From Flavobacteriaceae bacterium NBU2973 (GTDB lineage Bacteria > Bacteroidota > Bacteroidia > Flavobacteriales > Flavobacteriaceae), in NCBI GenBank assembly GCA_026162565.1, contig JAOEIQ010000003.1, positions 186,001 to 250,000 of the forward strand: a stretch of DNA of 64,000 nucleotides, given 5' to 3'. Position 1 is the first letter of the stretch; the number at the start of each line of letters is the position of its first letter. Under the pieces are notes generated by a model. That model saw only the letters and a list, made by a program, of their open reading frames with translations. It was not told the DNA's origin and did no database searches. Positions 43,612 through 51,962 of this stretch are shown piece after piece. The position numbers and the translations under genes are program-made.

Positions 43612-44802
43612 ATGAAACAAGCATATATAGTAAAAGCATATAGAACAGCTGTTGGTAAAGCACCAAAAGGGTTGTTCCGTTTTAAAAGAGCAGATGAATT
43701 AGGTGCCGAAACCATTCAGCACATGATGAAAGAATTACCTAACCTTGATGTATCTAGAATTGATGATGTTATCGTTGGTAATGCCATGCCTGAAGGTTCG
43801 CAAGGATTAAACATGGCACGATTTATTTCTTTAATTGGACTAAATAGTGTCGATGTTCCTGGTGTTACGGTAAATCGTTTTTGTTCATCTGGATTAGAAA
43901 CTATCGGAATTGCTGCAGCAAAAATTCAAGCTGGAATGGCAGATTGTATTATAGCTGGTGGTTCAGAGAGTATGAGTTCTGTTCCTATGACAGGATTTAA
44001 ACCAGAATTAAATTACGATACAGTTAAAGCTGGTCATGAAGAGTATTATTGGGGAATGGGAAACACTGCCGAGGCAGTGGCAAATCAGTTTAAAATATCT
44101 AGAGCAGACCAAGATGAATTTGCGTACAATTCTCATATGAAAGCTTTAAAAGCGCAAGCAGAAAATCGCTTTCAAGATCAGATAGTACCAATTACTGTAG
44201 ATCAAACATACATCGATGAGAATGGTAAAAAAGCAACTAAATCATATACTGTAACAAAAGATGAAGGGCCTCGCAAAGGCACAAACATTGAAGCATTAGC
44301 AAAATTACGTGCAGTATTTGCTCAAGGAGGAAGTGTGACAGCAGGAAATTCATCTCAAATGAGTGATGGAGCTGCGTTTGTAATGGTTATGAGTGAAGAT
44401 ATGGTTAAAGAGTTAAACCTCGAACCTATTGCACGTTTGGTTAATTATGCTGCTGCTGGAGTTGAACCTCGCATTATGGGAATTGGTCCAGTAAAGGCAA
44501 TTCCTAAAGCTTTAAAACAAGCTGGTTTACAACAATCAGATTTAGAATTAATTGAGCTTAACGAGGCTTTTGCTTCACAGTCTCTTGCAGTTATTCGTGA
44601 ATTAGACTTAAATCCAGACATTATTAATGTAAATGGTGGAGCAATTGCTTTAGGTCACCCTTTAGGTTGTACTGGCGCAAAACTGTCTGTTCAATTATTT
44701 GATGAGATGCGTAAACGTGATATGAGAGGTAAATATGGTGCAGTAACTATGTGTGTAGGAACCGGACAAGGAGCCTGTGGAATATTTGAATTCCTTAATT
44801 AA
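43612..44802 (+). CDS. Acetyl-CoA acyltransferase (3-ketoacyl-CoA thiolase)
   Basis: 396 aa thiolase of beta-oxidation: 3-ketoacyl-CoA + CoA to acetyl-CoA + shortened acyl-CoA. Nucleophile Cys in VNRFCSSGLETI (near residue 90), GGSESMSS, catalytic His in GGAIALGHPLGCTGAK (near 348) and second Cys in CVGTGQGACG (near 384). Operon partner of the dehydrogenase/hydratase upstream. Its stop codon overlaps the left arm of the inverted repeat that brackets the IVP gene. Confidence 0.94.
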   Translation: MKQAYIVKAYRTAVGKAPKGLFRFKRADELGAETIQHMMKELPNLDVSRIDDVIVGNAMPEGSQGLNMARFISLIGLNSVDVPGVTVNRFCSSGLETIGIAAAKIQAGMADCIIAGGSESMSSVPMTGFKPELNYDTVKAGHEEYYWGMGNTAEAVANQFKISRADQDEFAYNSHMKALKAQAENRFQDQIVPITVDQTYIDENGKKATKSYTVTKDEGPRKGTNIEALAKLRAVFAQGGSVTAGNSSQMSDGAAFVMVMSEDMVKELNLEPIARLVNYAAAGVEPRIMGIGPVKAIPKALKQAGLQQSDLELIELNEAFASQSLAVIRELDLNPDIINVNGGAIALGHPLGCTGAKLSVQLFDEMRKRDMRGKYGAVTMCVGTGQGACGIFEFLN

Positions 44803-44826
44803 GAAATAAGAACATAGAGTATAGAA
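44802..44826. repeat. Left inverted repeat around the IVP cassette
   Basis: 25 nt, AGAAATAAGAACATAGAGTA and five more bases. Its reverse complement matches 45240-45264 at 21 or so of 25 positions. It begins in the thiolase stop codon. Confidence 0.65.
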
Positions 44827-44859
44827 CAAAGACGAAAGAAATCAAATTTTGATTTTTTA

Positions 44860-45225
44860 ATGAATGCTAAAAAAAGACATAACCACAAGAATTTAAAAAT
44901 TTGGCAATTAGGAATGCAAATTTCATATGACATTTCTGATATTATTGTTGAGTTTCCAAAATACGAACGTTATGATTTAGCTTCACAATTAAGTAGATGT
45001 TCCGTTTCTATGCCAAGTAATATTGCAGAAGGTTCTGCAAGAACTAATAAATCTTTTAGCAATTATTTAGATATTTCTTTAGGTTCTTCTTTTGAGCTTG
45101 GAACTCAACTTTTAATTGCAAATCACAGAAAATATATTAACGAACAAATATTAAAACAACTTGAAGATAAAATAGAAGAATTTCAACGAATGACGATGGG
45201 TTTTCAAAATGGGTTAGATATCTAA
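44860..45225 (+). CDS. Four-helix-bundle protein (23S rRNA intervening-sequence protein, IVP/S23 family)
   Basis: 121 aa. Family hallmarks: HKNLKIWQLGMQISYDI (near 6-22), FPKYERYDLASQLSRCSVSM and PSNIAEGSARTNKSFSNYLD (near 51-70), SSFELGTQLLIANH. Members fold as four-helix bundles that pentamerise (Avd of diversity-generating retroelements is related) and are often found within 23S rRNA intervening sequences. Here the gene sits inside the beta-oxidation operon between thiolase and acyl-CoA dehydrogenase, bracketed by inverted repeats 44802-44826 and 45240-45264, and looks like an inserted cassette. Biochemical role unknown. Confidence 0.9.
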   Translation: MNAKKRHNHKNLKIWQLGMQISYDISDIIVEFPKYERYDLASQLSRCSVSMPSNIAEGSARTNKSFSNYLDISLGSSFELGTQLLIANHRKYINEQILKQLEDKIEEFQRMTMGFQNGLDI

Positions 45226-45239
45226 TCATCTGAATTCCC

Positions 45240-45264
45240 TTCTATTTTCTATTCTCTTATTTCT
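45240..45264. repeat. Right inverted repeat around the IVP cassette
   Basis: 25 nt, TTCTATTTTCTATTCTCTTA and five more bases; pairs with 44802-44826. In the mRNA the IVP gene would be the loop of a long hairpin closing about 24 nt before the acyl-CoA dehydrogenase start. Confidence 0.65.
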
Positions 45265-45287
45265 ATTTTCTTTTAAAACAAAATAAA

Positions 45288-47102
45288 ATGAGTACAGAAA
45301 CTTTAAATAAAGACATTTTAAGAGGTGGTCAGTTTTTAGTAAAAGAAACTAACTGTGAAGATGTATTTACACCAGAAGATTTTTCTGAAGAACAAGTTAT
45401 GATGAAAGAAGCGGTTATGGAATTTAATGACCGTGAAATCATTGCTTATAAAAATCGATTTGAAGCTAAAGATTATGCACTTACTGAAGAATGTATGCGT
45501 AAAGCTGGTGAACTTGGTTTTCTTGGTGTTGCTGTCCCTGAAGCTTATGGTGGATTAGGAATGGGATTTGTTTCTACATGTCTTACATGTGATTATATTT
45601 CATCAGGAACAGGATCGTTTAGTACAGCTTTTGGTGCACACACAGGAATTGGAACTATGCCAATTACATTGTATGGTACTGAAGAACAAAAACTAAAATA
45701 TGTACCAAAATTAGCAACTGGAGAGTGGTTTGGTGCTTATTGTTTAACAGAACCAGGAGCTGGTTCTGATGCAAATTCTGGTAAAACGACTGCCGAGTTA
45801 TCAGCTGATGGAAAGTCGTATAAAATTAACGGACAAAAAATGTGGATCTCAAATGCAGGTTTCTGTAGTTTGATGATTGTTTTTGCTCGTATTGAAGACG
45901 ATAAAAATATTACTGGATTTATAGTGGAATATGATCCAGAAAATCCAAATGGTGTAACTCTAGGAGAAGAAGAGCATAAATTAGGAATTAGAGCGAGTTC
46001 TACTCGACAAGTATTTTTTAATGATACGGTTGTCCCTGTTGAAAATATGTTAGCTGGTCGCGGTGAAGGTTTTAAAATTGCCATGAATGCCTTAAATGTT
46101 GGTCGTATCAAGTTAGCGGCTGCATGTTTAGATTCTCAAAGACGTATCATTACAACAGCAGTAAATTATGCTAATGAGCGTAAGCAATTTAAAACTCCTA
46201 TTGCTGATTTTGGAGCTATAAAAATGAAGTTAGCTAAAATGGCTGCCGATGCATATGCAGGAGAATCTGCGACTTATAGAGCTGCAAAAAACATAGAAGA
46301 TCGTATTGCTATAAGAGTAGCAGCAGGAAATACACATCAGGAGGCAGAACTTAAAGGTGTTGAAGAATATGCTATTGAATGTTCAATATTAAAAGTTTCT
46401 GTTTCTGAAGACGTACAGAACTGTGCTGATGAAGGTATCCAAATTTTTGGAGGAATGGGATTCTCTGAAGAAACACCTATGGAAGCAGCATGGAGAGATG
46501 CTCGTATTGCTCGTATCTATGAAGGTACAAATGAGATTAATAGAATGCTATCTGTTGGCATGCTCGTTAAAAAAGCCATGAAAGGTCATGTCGATCTTTT
46601 AGGCCCAGCTCAAGCCGTACAACAAGAATTAATGGGAATTCCATCATTTGAAACACCAGATTATTCAGAATTATTTTCTGAAGAAAAAGCTATGATTGCT
46701 AAACTTAAAAAAGTGTTTCTAATGGTTGCAGGAGCTGCTGTTCAAAAATATGGTCCTGAAATGGAGAAACACCAGCAATTATTAGTTGCTGCTGCAGATA
46801 TTTTAATTGAAATATATATGGCAGAATCGTCTATTTTACGTACTGAAAAGAACGCAAAACGTTTTGGTGAGGAAGCACAATCTGTTCAAATAGCTATGTC
46901 AAAACTATATTTATACAATGCTATAAATATAATAGAAGATAAAGGAAAAGAAAGTATCATTTCGTTTGCTGAAGGCGATGAACAACGTATGATGTTAATG
47001 GGATTAAAGCGCTTTACAAAATATCAAAACTATCCAGATATTGTTGATTTACGCAACGAAATTGCAGAAAAAGTTAAAGCAGAGAATAAATACTGCTTTT
47101 AG
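45288..47102 (+). CDS. Acyl-CoA dehydrogenase
   Basis: 604 aa flavoenzyme, first oxidation of beta-oxidation. Motifs: YCLTEPGAGSDANSGKTTAE, FAD/substrate region KINGQKMWISNAGF, ADEGIQIFGGMGFSEETPME and RIYEGTNEINRMLSVGML. The C-terminal extension (about 450-604) makes it longer than the 380-residue short and medium-chain enzymes and resembles VLCAD-type proteins, which suggests long-chain substrates. Last gene of the cluster; electron-transfer flavoprotein genes are not in the window. Confidence 0.93.
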   Translation: MSTETLNKDILRGGQFLVKETNCEDVFTPEDFSEEQVMMKEAVMEFNDREIIAYKNRFEAKDYALTEECMRKAGELGFLGVAVPEAYGGLGMGFVSTCLTCDYISSGTGSFSTAFGAHTGIGTMPITLYGTEEQKLKYVPKLATGEWFGAYCLTEPGAGSDANSGKTTAELSADGKSYKINGQKMWISNAGFCSLMIVFARIEDDKNITGFIVEYDPENPNGVTLGEEEHKLGIRASSTRQVFFNDTVVPVENMLAGRGEGFKIAMNALNVGRIKLAAACLDSQRRIITTAVNYANERKQFKTPIADFGAIKMKLAKMAADAYAGESATYRAAKNIEDRIAIRVAAGNTHQEAELKGVEEYAIECSILKVSVSEDVQNCADEGIQIFGGMGFSEETPMEAAWRDARIARIYEGTNEINRMLSVGMLVKKAMKGHVDLLGPAQAVQQELMGIPSFETPDYSELFSEEKAMIAKLKKVFLMVAGAAVQKYGPEMEKHQQLLVAAADILIEIYMAESSILRTEKNAKRFGEEAQSVQIAMSKLYLYNAINIIEDKGKESIISFAEGDEQRMMLMGLKRFTKYQNYPDIVDLRNEIAEKVKAENKYCF

Positions 47103-47132
47103 AATAAAGCTTATAAACAAAGTTTAGTGGAA

Positions 47133-47167
47133 AAAAGTCGCTTTCATAATTGGAAGCGGCTTTTTTA
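47133..47167 (+). terminator. Terminator after the beta-oxidation operon
   Basis: AAAAAAGTCGCTTTC / GGAAGCGGCTTTTTT around ATAATT, with G-T pairs, then T-rich sequence. It closes the fatty-acid operon before the sigma-factor gene. Confidence 0.75.
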
Positions 47168-47201
47168 TTTATTGAGGATTTAAAATCAAGTTTAGTTTAA
47201 A

Positions 47202-47759
47202 ATGCAAAGATTTCATACATTTACATGGATGAATTTAGATCAACTCGTAGTACGTTTTCAGCAGAAAGATGTTTCAGCTTTTGAAACTCTATATAACATG
47301 TATAGCGATAGTATGCTTGGTGTTGTAAATACTATTGTTAGAGATAATGATATTGCACAAGAAGTTATGCAAGATGTCTTTATTAAAGCGTGGCATAACG
47401 CTGAAACCTATTCATCTAATAAAGGACGATTTTTTACTTGGATTTTGAATATTGCAAGAAATGCAGCAATAGATAAAACCCGTTCAAAGAGTTTTAAAAA
47501 TTCTAAACAAAACCTCAACGCAGATTTTTTCGTAGATATCATAGCTTCCAGTGATAATTTGGATAGACAAACAGATTCTATTGGAATTAAAAAGTTTGTA
47601 AGTAAACTTGCAGAAAAATGCAAGAATATAATAGAGTTGCTTTACTTTAAAGGCTATACTCAAAAAGAAGCTTCAGAAGCTTTAGAAATACCAATAGGAA
47701 CGATAAAAACAAGAAATAGAGGTTGTATAAACGAGTTGCGAAATATGCTCGGAGAATAA
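47202..47759 (+). CDS. ECF sigma factor (SigK-like)
   Basis: 185 aa. Region 2: AFETLYNMYSDSMLGVVNTI with DIAQEVMQDVFIKAWHNAE; region 4: LAEKCKNIIELLYFKGYTQKEA then PIGTIKTRNRGCINEL. The ATG at 47229 (MNLDQLVVRFQ) is the alternative start and fits family N-termini better; the upstream nine residues (MQRFHTFTW) are unusual. The anti-sigma gene follows after 1 nt. With the RskA-type partner it is of the SigK-RskA type, in which regulated proteolysis releases the sigma factor. Confidence 0.92.
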   Translation: MQRFHTFTWMNLDQLVVRFQQKDVSAFETLYNMYSDSMLGVVNTIVRDNDIAQEVMQDVFIKAWHNAETYSSNKGRFFTWILNIARNAAIDKTRSKSFKNSKQNLNADFFVDIIASSDNLDRQTDSIGIKKFVSKLAEKCKNIIELLYFKGYTQKEASEALEIPIGTIKTRNRGCINELRNMLGE

Positions 47760-47760
47760 A

Positions 47761-48561
47761 ATGGACATAGAAGAATACATAGCGTCTGGTATATTGGAAT
47801 TATATGTTGCAGGTTCACTTTCTGAAAAAGAAAATCAGGAAGTGTTTGAAGCTATACAACAGTATCCAGAACTACTTAATGAAGTGCTTAAAATAGAAAG
47901 CGCAATTATTAAGCTGACTGCTGCTGGTTCTCCTATAGATGCTAAACAGCTCTTTACTACTATAAAAAGTAAATTAAACTTATCAAATAACGATACTAAA
48001 GTAGTGTCTTTAGATAAACCGAAATCTAATTGGATACCTTATTCTGGTTGGGCAGCAGCTATTATTCTTGGCGGTGGATTATTGTGGTCTATAACTCAAA
48101 ATAATAATTTAAAAGAAACTATTAGAGTTGTAGAAAACGAAAAAGAGTTTTTAGAGCAAAAAATTGAAATTGCAAATACCGATTTATCTGAAGCTAAAAA
48201 TTTACTCTCTATTTTAAGAGATAAAAATATTTTGAGCATTCCATTAGGTGGACAACAAGTGTCTCCTGAATCCTATGCAAATGTATATTGGGATAAAACA
48301 AATAACAGTATTTATTTAGATGCTCAAGGTTTACCAGAACCTCCTGAAGGTAAAGTTTATCAAGTTTGGTCTTTAACTCTAAACCCTCTAACACCAACAA
48401 GTCTTGGTACAATTGATGATTTTAGCGAAGATGACAACAAAATCTTTACCATAACAAACACAAATGAATCTCAGGCATTTGGTATAACACTAGAACCAAC
48501 TGGTGGTAGTGAATCTCCAACTTTAGAGCAGCTGTATACTCTAGGGACTGTCTCTCCTTAA
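47761..48561 (+). CDS. Anti-sigma factor, RskA C-terminal domain
   Basis: 266 aa. Cytoplasmic N-terminal sigma-binding domain (IEEYIASGILELYVAGSLSE at 3-22), one membrane helix (about 91-111), a coiled-coil linker (AENEKEFLEQKIEI region, 120-150) and a periplasmic RskA domain (about 160-266: ANVYWDKTNNSIYLDAQGLP, GKVYQVWSLTLNPL, QAFGITLEPTGGSESPTLEQ). Translationally coupled to its sigma factor. No zinc motif, as in the RskA group. Confidence 0.9.
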   Translation: MDIEEYIASGILELYVAGSLSEKENQEVFEAIQQYPELLNEVLKIESAIIKLTAAGSPIDAKQLFTTIKSKLNLSNNDTKVVSLDKPKSNWIPYSGWAAAIILGGGLLWSITQNNNLKETIRVVENEKEFLEQKIEIANTDLSEAKNLLSILRDKNILSIPLGGQQVSPESYANVYWDKTNNSIYLDAQGLPEPPEGKVYQVWSLTLNPLTPTSLGTIDDFSEDDNKIFTITNTNESQAFGITLEPTGGSESPTLEQLYTLGTVSP

Positions 48562-49146
48562 ATTAATTTTTCTAATTCGTCAATTCGAGTGTTCCGACAA
48601 TAAAGACCGAAATGTATCGAGAATAGAGTTTTTGATATTCTAAACCATATTCTATACTTTTTTCTTTGACTTCAACAAGCTCAGCACAATAGAAAAAAAT
48701 TCGAACTGACGGCTTTTAATTTAAAATCAATCTTAATGCACAAGAGATGAATGTGAATTAAAGCACTATGATAATTTATAAAAAATAAAAAAGCACCTAC
48801 TTGTTAAGTAAGTGCTTCATGAACAACTAAAAACCCAAAAAATTAATCAACCAAAAATTAATTCTTCGCAGAATCCAATCAAAAAAACTAGTATATAATA
48901 TCCCTCAAAATCACAAACTACTTCTATTTTTTATTTTACTTTAAATAGTTGCTTTTATTAAATTATTTAGTATTTGTAATATAAAAAAAGAGACTTGTCT
49001 TTGACTAATCTGTACTTCTTAATAGAATTTACTGTAAAAAAAGAAGATATTTATCCCCAAACTTCCTTTATAATTAATGCTCTCTTGTCGGAGAAGGCAT
49101 CCCTAATTGTAAATACCATCAGTATAAAAACAGCCTCTTTTTAGTC
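48562..49146. other. 585-nt intergenic region between convergent operons, with repeat and terminator
   Basis: No convincing gene on either strand. 48578-48712 holds a diverged palindromic element: CGTCAATTCGAGT (48578-48590) faces AATTCGAACTGACGG (48698-48712), with CTTCAACAAGCTCAGCAC between. A hairpin at 48791-48817 is a terminator for the leftward operon. The 330 nt from 48818 to 49146 are A+T-rich 3' sequence of that operon in which I see no feature besides short A and T runs. Confidence 0.6.
48791..48817 (-). terminator. Terminator of the DUF4331/TPR operon
   Basis: Stem AAGCACcTACTT / AAGTAaGTGCTT with loop GTT; on the - strand it is followed by TTTTTTATTTTT. It lies 330 nt past the TPR lipoprotein stop, a long 3' untranslated region. 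Confidence 0.65.
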
Positions 49147-50451
49147 TTATAATTTTCTTATATCCATTTCTGAAACTGGACCCAATTCAAAAGCTGAATC
49201 TAATAATTCTAGTTTCAGCTTTTGGGCCTTTTCTTCTTTTTCATTTGCTTTATAAACTTCTGCTAAATGATACATTGCAGAAGGTTCTGATGTTTTATTC
49301 ACAACATGTTTTTCCATGATGTCTAACGCTTTTTTAGCATCGCCATTTTTTAAGTAACTCCAGGCTAACAAATCATACGCTTCGGCTGTTGGTCTATTTT
49401 CTACTTCTTTAATTGCCAACTCTATAGCTTTCTCTGTCGATACTTTTTGATCACTATACAATTCTATTTTATAGGTATTGTACATATCTCCATAGTTTGT
49501 ATTGGAAACAGCTTCATTAAAAGCCATCAAATTATTTTCCTTTTTCACCTTGTCATTCATAAAATCGGCTATTTCAGATTTTAATAAATAATAATCTGGT
49601 GATTGGTTGTATGTGGTAATAGAGTTTAAAATACGTAATGCTTCATCTGGATTTCGCTCATAGGAATACACTATCCATGCAATTCCTTTTTTTGCATAAG
49701 CATTACTTTTATCTAGTTGTAAAGCTTTGAGATAGTAATTGTAAGAATCCTTTATTCTGCCTGCATGCCCATAGTAATCCGCTAGATTAGTGTATGTCCA
49801 TTGTTTAGTATCGTCAATATTTGATGCTTCAGCTATAACTAATGCTTTTTCGAGGTATCGTATTGCAGAATCTAAATCACCTTGATGATCACTATATTTT
49901 GATAAGCGAATTAAATAGTCAAAATCACTAAAATTTTTAAATTCATTTAAACTACTTACTGCCTTATCTACATTTCCTAGCTCGAGATAGACATCAAACA
50001 ACATTTTGTGTGTTGCTTGTAAATTTTCTCCATTATTTTTTGCCTTAAGTAAGGCTACTAAAGCCTCTTTAAATTTATGTTGTGAGATATAATTTCTCGC
50101 CAGAGACCTTAAATGAGAGGCTTTGGTGAAGTTTGAATTTTTATTTAAAGTAAGTAAATTATCTTCAGCCTTTTTTAAAGCATCAATATCTCCCGAAATC
50201 ATAAATTTTTTAGTGTAAGCGTTAGCTATTTTACCCAAATAAGAAAACTGATTAGGTGCTTTAGCATACTTATCTTCCCAAAAAATCAACTCTTTTTCTG
50301 TATCAGAAAGCGTGTTTTTAGCTTGATATTTAAGAAACTCATTATAATCAACTGTATTGGTTATTAGTTGATTTTTATCTTGTTTAGTATTACAACTTGA
50401 TATTACTATTAATAGTAAAAAAAGTAAACTATAATATATATTGGTTTTCAT
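49147..50451 (-). CDS. TPR-repeat lipoprotein
   Basis: 434 aa. Lipobox ISSC with Cys20. The rest is a tetratricopeptide superhelix of about ten repeats (NYISQHKFKEALVALLKAKN, YSDHQGDLDSAIRYLEKALV, YYGHAGRIKDSYNYYLKALQ, a closing NGDAKKALDIMEKH). Third gene of the operon behind the two DUF4331 halves, 60 nt downstream. Such TPR lipoproteins act as protein-binding scaffolds in the periplasm; the DUF4331 proteins are the obvious partners. Confidence 0.85.
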   Translation of the reverse strand: MKTNIYYSLLFLLLIVISSCNTKQDKNQLITNTVDYNEFLKYQAKNTLSDTEKELIFWEDKYAKAPNQFSYLGKIANAYTKKFMISGDIDALKKAEDNLLTLNKNSNFTKASHLRSLARNYISQHKFKEALVALLKAKNNGENLQATHKMLFDVYLELGNVDKAVSSLNEFKNFSDFDYLIRLSKYSDHQGDLDSAIRYLEKALVIAEASNIDDTKQWTYTNLADYYGHAGRIKDSYNYYLKALQLDKSNAYAKKGIAWIVYSYERNPDEALRILNSITTYNQSPDYYLLKSEIADFMNDKVKKENNLMAFNEAVSNTNYGDMYNTYKIELYSDQKVSTEKAIELAIKEVENRPTAEAYDLLAWSYLKNGDAKKALDIMEKHVVNKTSEPSAMYHLAEVYKANEKEEKAQKLKLELLDSAFELGPVSEMDIRKL

Positions 50452-50511
50452 TTTCTAGTTGTTTTAAAGTTAAAAAAGCTAGAGCAATGTAGGTTGCTCT
50501 AGCCTAGCATT

Positions 50512-51087
50512 TTACCAAGGCGAAGCTAGGTAAGGAAATGAGGTCAAAAAGGCTTTATCATTTGCACTCACATTATCGTCAGATAAACCAGGGAATTCAG
50601 GATTTGTTAATCCATCTTCTCCTCCAAAAATTAGTATTAATTCTACTGTAATAACATCATCAGCTAATTGTCTTCCTGTTAATACATTGGTGCCATCAAA
50701 AAAGGTTGTTGTACCATCTAGAGATACTGATAATACATCTGTAGCTAATAATCCAGAAAATTGTTCTGATGTAAGTCCTAGAGCATTAGCATCCATAGGA
50801 TCGTTATATGCAGGACTTAATCCTTCTAAATTTGCTTGAAACATGGCTTGAAAAGCTGCATTTTGTTGAGATGGAATAGTAACATTAAAGTCATCTTTAC
50901 TCCCACTAGATACAAATACAGTTCCTACTGCTGGTCTTCCCATTTGATCTTGCTGAACAAAAGTTCCAGAAAAATCTGGTCCAGTTGGTCCAATTGGAAC
51001 TGATGTATTATCATCATCATTACTACAACTAAATGTAATTATAGCTAATGCTAGAATACCTATTGATTTAATATTATAAATTTTCAT
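50512..51087 (-). CDS. DUF4331 lipoprotein, C-terminal-half type
   Basis: 191 aa. Lipobox TFSC with Cys21. It corresponds to the second half of DUF4331 proteins: QMGRPAVGTVFVSSGSKDDF (48-67), GRQLADDVITVELILIFGG and a closing FLTSFPYLASPW, motifs normally found after the SHREAP/DxTDxYAF half. The first half is encoded separately by the upstream gene (26 nt away). DUF4331 has no known function. Confidence 0.82.
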   Translation of the reverse strand: MKIYNIKSIGILALAIITFSCSNDDDNTSVPIGPTGPDFSGTFVQQDQMGRPAVGTVFVSSGSKDDFNVTIPSQQNAAFQAMFQANLEGLSPAYNDPMDANALGLTSEQFSGLLATDVLSVSLDGTTTFFDGTNVLTGRQLADDVITVELILIFGGEDGLTNPEFPGLSDDNVSANDKAFLTSFPYLASPW

Positions 51088-51113
51088 GATTTAAATTTTT
51101 AAAAAAGTTTAGT

Positions 51114-51815
51114 TTATTGTTTTCTTTTTGTTTCAACCCAAGTATTAATAGTACCTGTACCTCCAATCATATCTTTTGGTACTTCCACTACTACAGATAA
51201 AACATTTGTACCTTGAAAAGAATCGGTTCCAGGGTTATTAAAACTGGTAGCATTTCCCATAAGTATTTCAGAATATTGTCCGAAATCGAAAAAGAAGGGA
51301 TCATCTCTAGGTCCTGCAAAAAAGCTCATTCCGCCATTGGTAGATACAATTGCATTAGATCCTGTAGTTATTTCTACTTGAGATTGATTCGCACTCGTAT
51401 CAATAGTACTATTTAATCCCGTTACTGAAGGTTGAAAAGGACCAAAGAAATACATTTGTCCATCTCTAGGTATTGCTTGAATCACTAAATCTTCAACATT
51501 ATCTCCTGTGTTATCAATATTAAATTCAATAAGTACATTCTCATCAAAAGATGCAGAAGCTGTTGCTGTAGGACTTAATAAGCCTTGAACATTAGCTACA
51601 AAAGCTATGTTATCTGTGTTTTCACCTTGAAAGGCATAAAAATCGGTAATATCACTTGTACCACCCATAACTGCAGGAGCATCGATGTGATCAGCTGCAA
51701 TGATAAAGAAACTGGCTATTGCTAGAATACCAACTCCTAATACTGTTTTACTTTTTTTACTCACTTGATATCTACTTCTACCAAGGAGTTCGTGATTGTT
51801 TTTTAAAAAATTCAT
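51114..51815 (-). CDS. DUF4331 protein, N-terminal-half type
   Basis: 233 aa from the ATG at 51815; an ATG 36 nt upstream (51851) is open but less likely. A signal or anchor helix (about 26-41) precedes ADHIDAPAVMGGTSDITDFY, the start of the DUF4331 domain (SHREAP and TDxYAF in other members). It stops where the second half of the domain would start; that half is the next gene. The operon continues with a TPR lipoprotein. It faces the SigK/RskA-type pair across a 585-nt gap. Confidence 0.82.
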   Translation of the reverse strand: MNFLKNNHELLGRSRYQVSKKSKTVLGVGILAIASFFIIAADHIDAPAVMGGTSDITDFYAFQGENTDNIAFVANVQGLLSPTATASASFDENVLIEFNIDNTGDNVEDLVIQAIPRDGQMYFFGPFQPSVTGLNSTIDTSANQSQVEITTGSNAIVSTNGGMSFFAGPRDDPFFFDFGQYSEILMGNATSFNNPGTDSFQGTNVLSVVVEVPKDMIGGTGTINTWVETKRKQ

Positions 51816-51962
51816 AATGTTGAGATTTTTAGTTAATTTTTTGATTCTCACACATACCTACGGAAAAAAAAGAAGAAGGGTTTTGTTAAAATTTTGTTAA
51901 CTAAAAATTATGACTTAAAAAAAACAACTTTCATTATCTTTAGAGAAATTAAATTCCTAATT

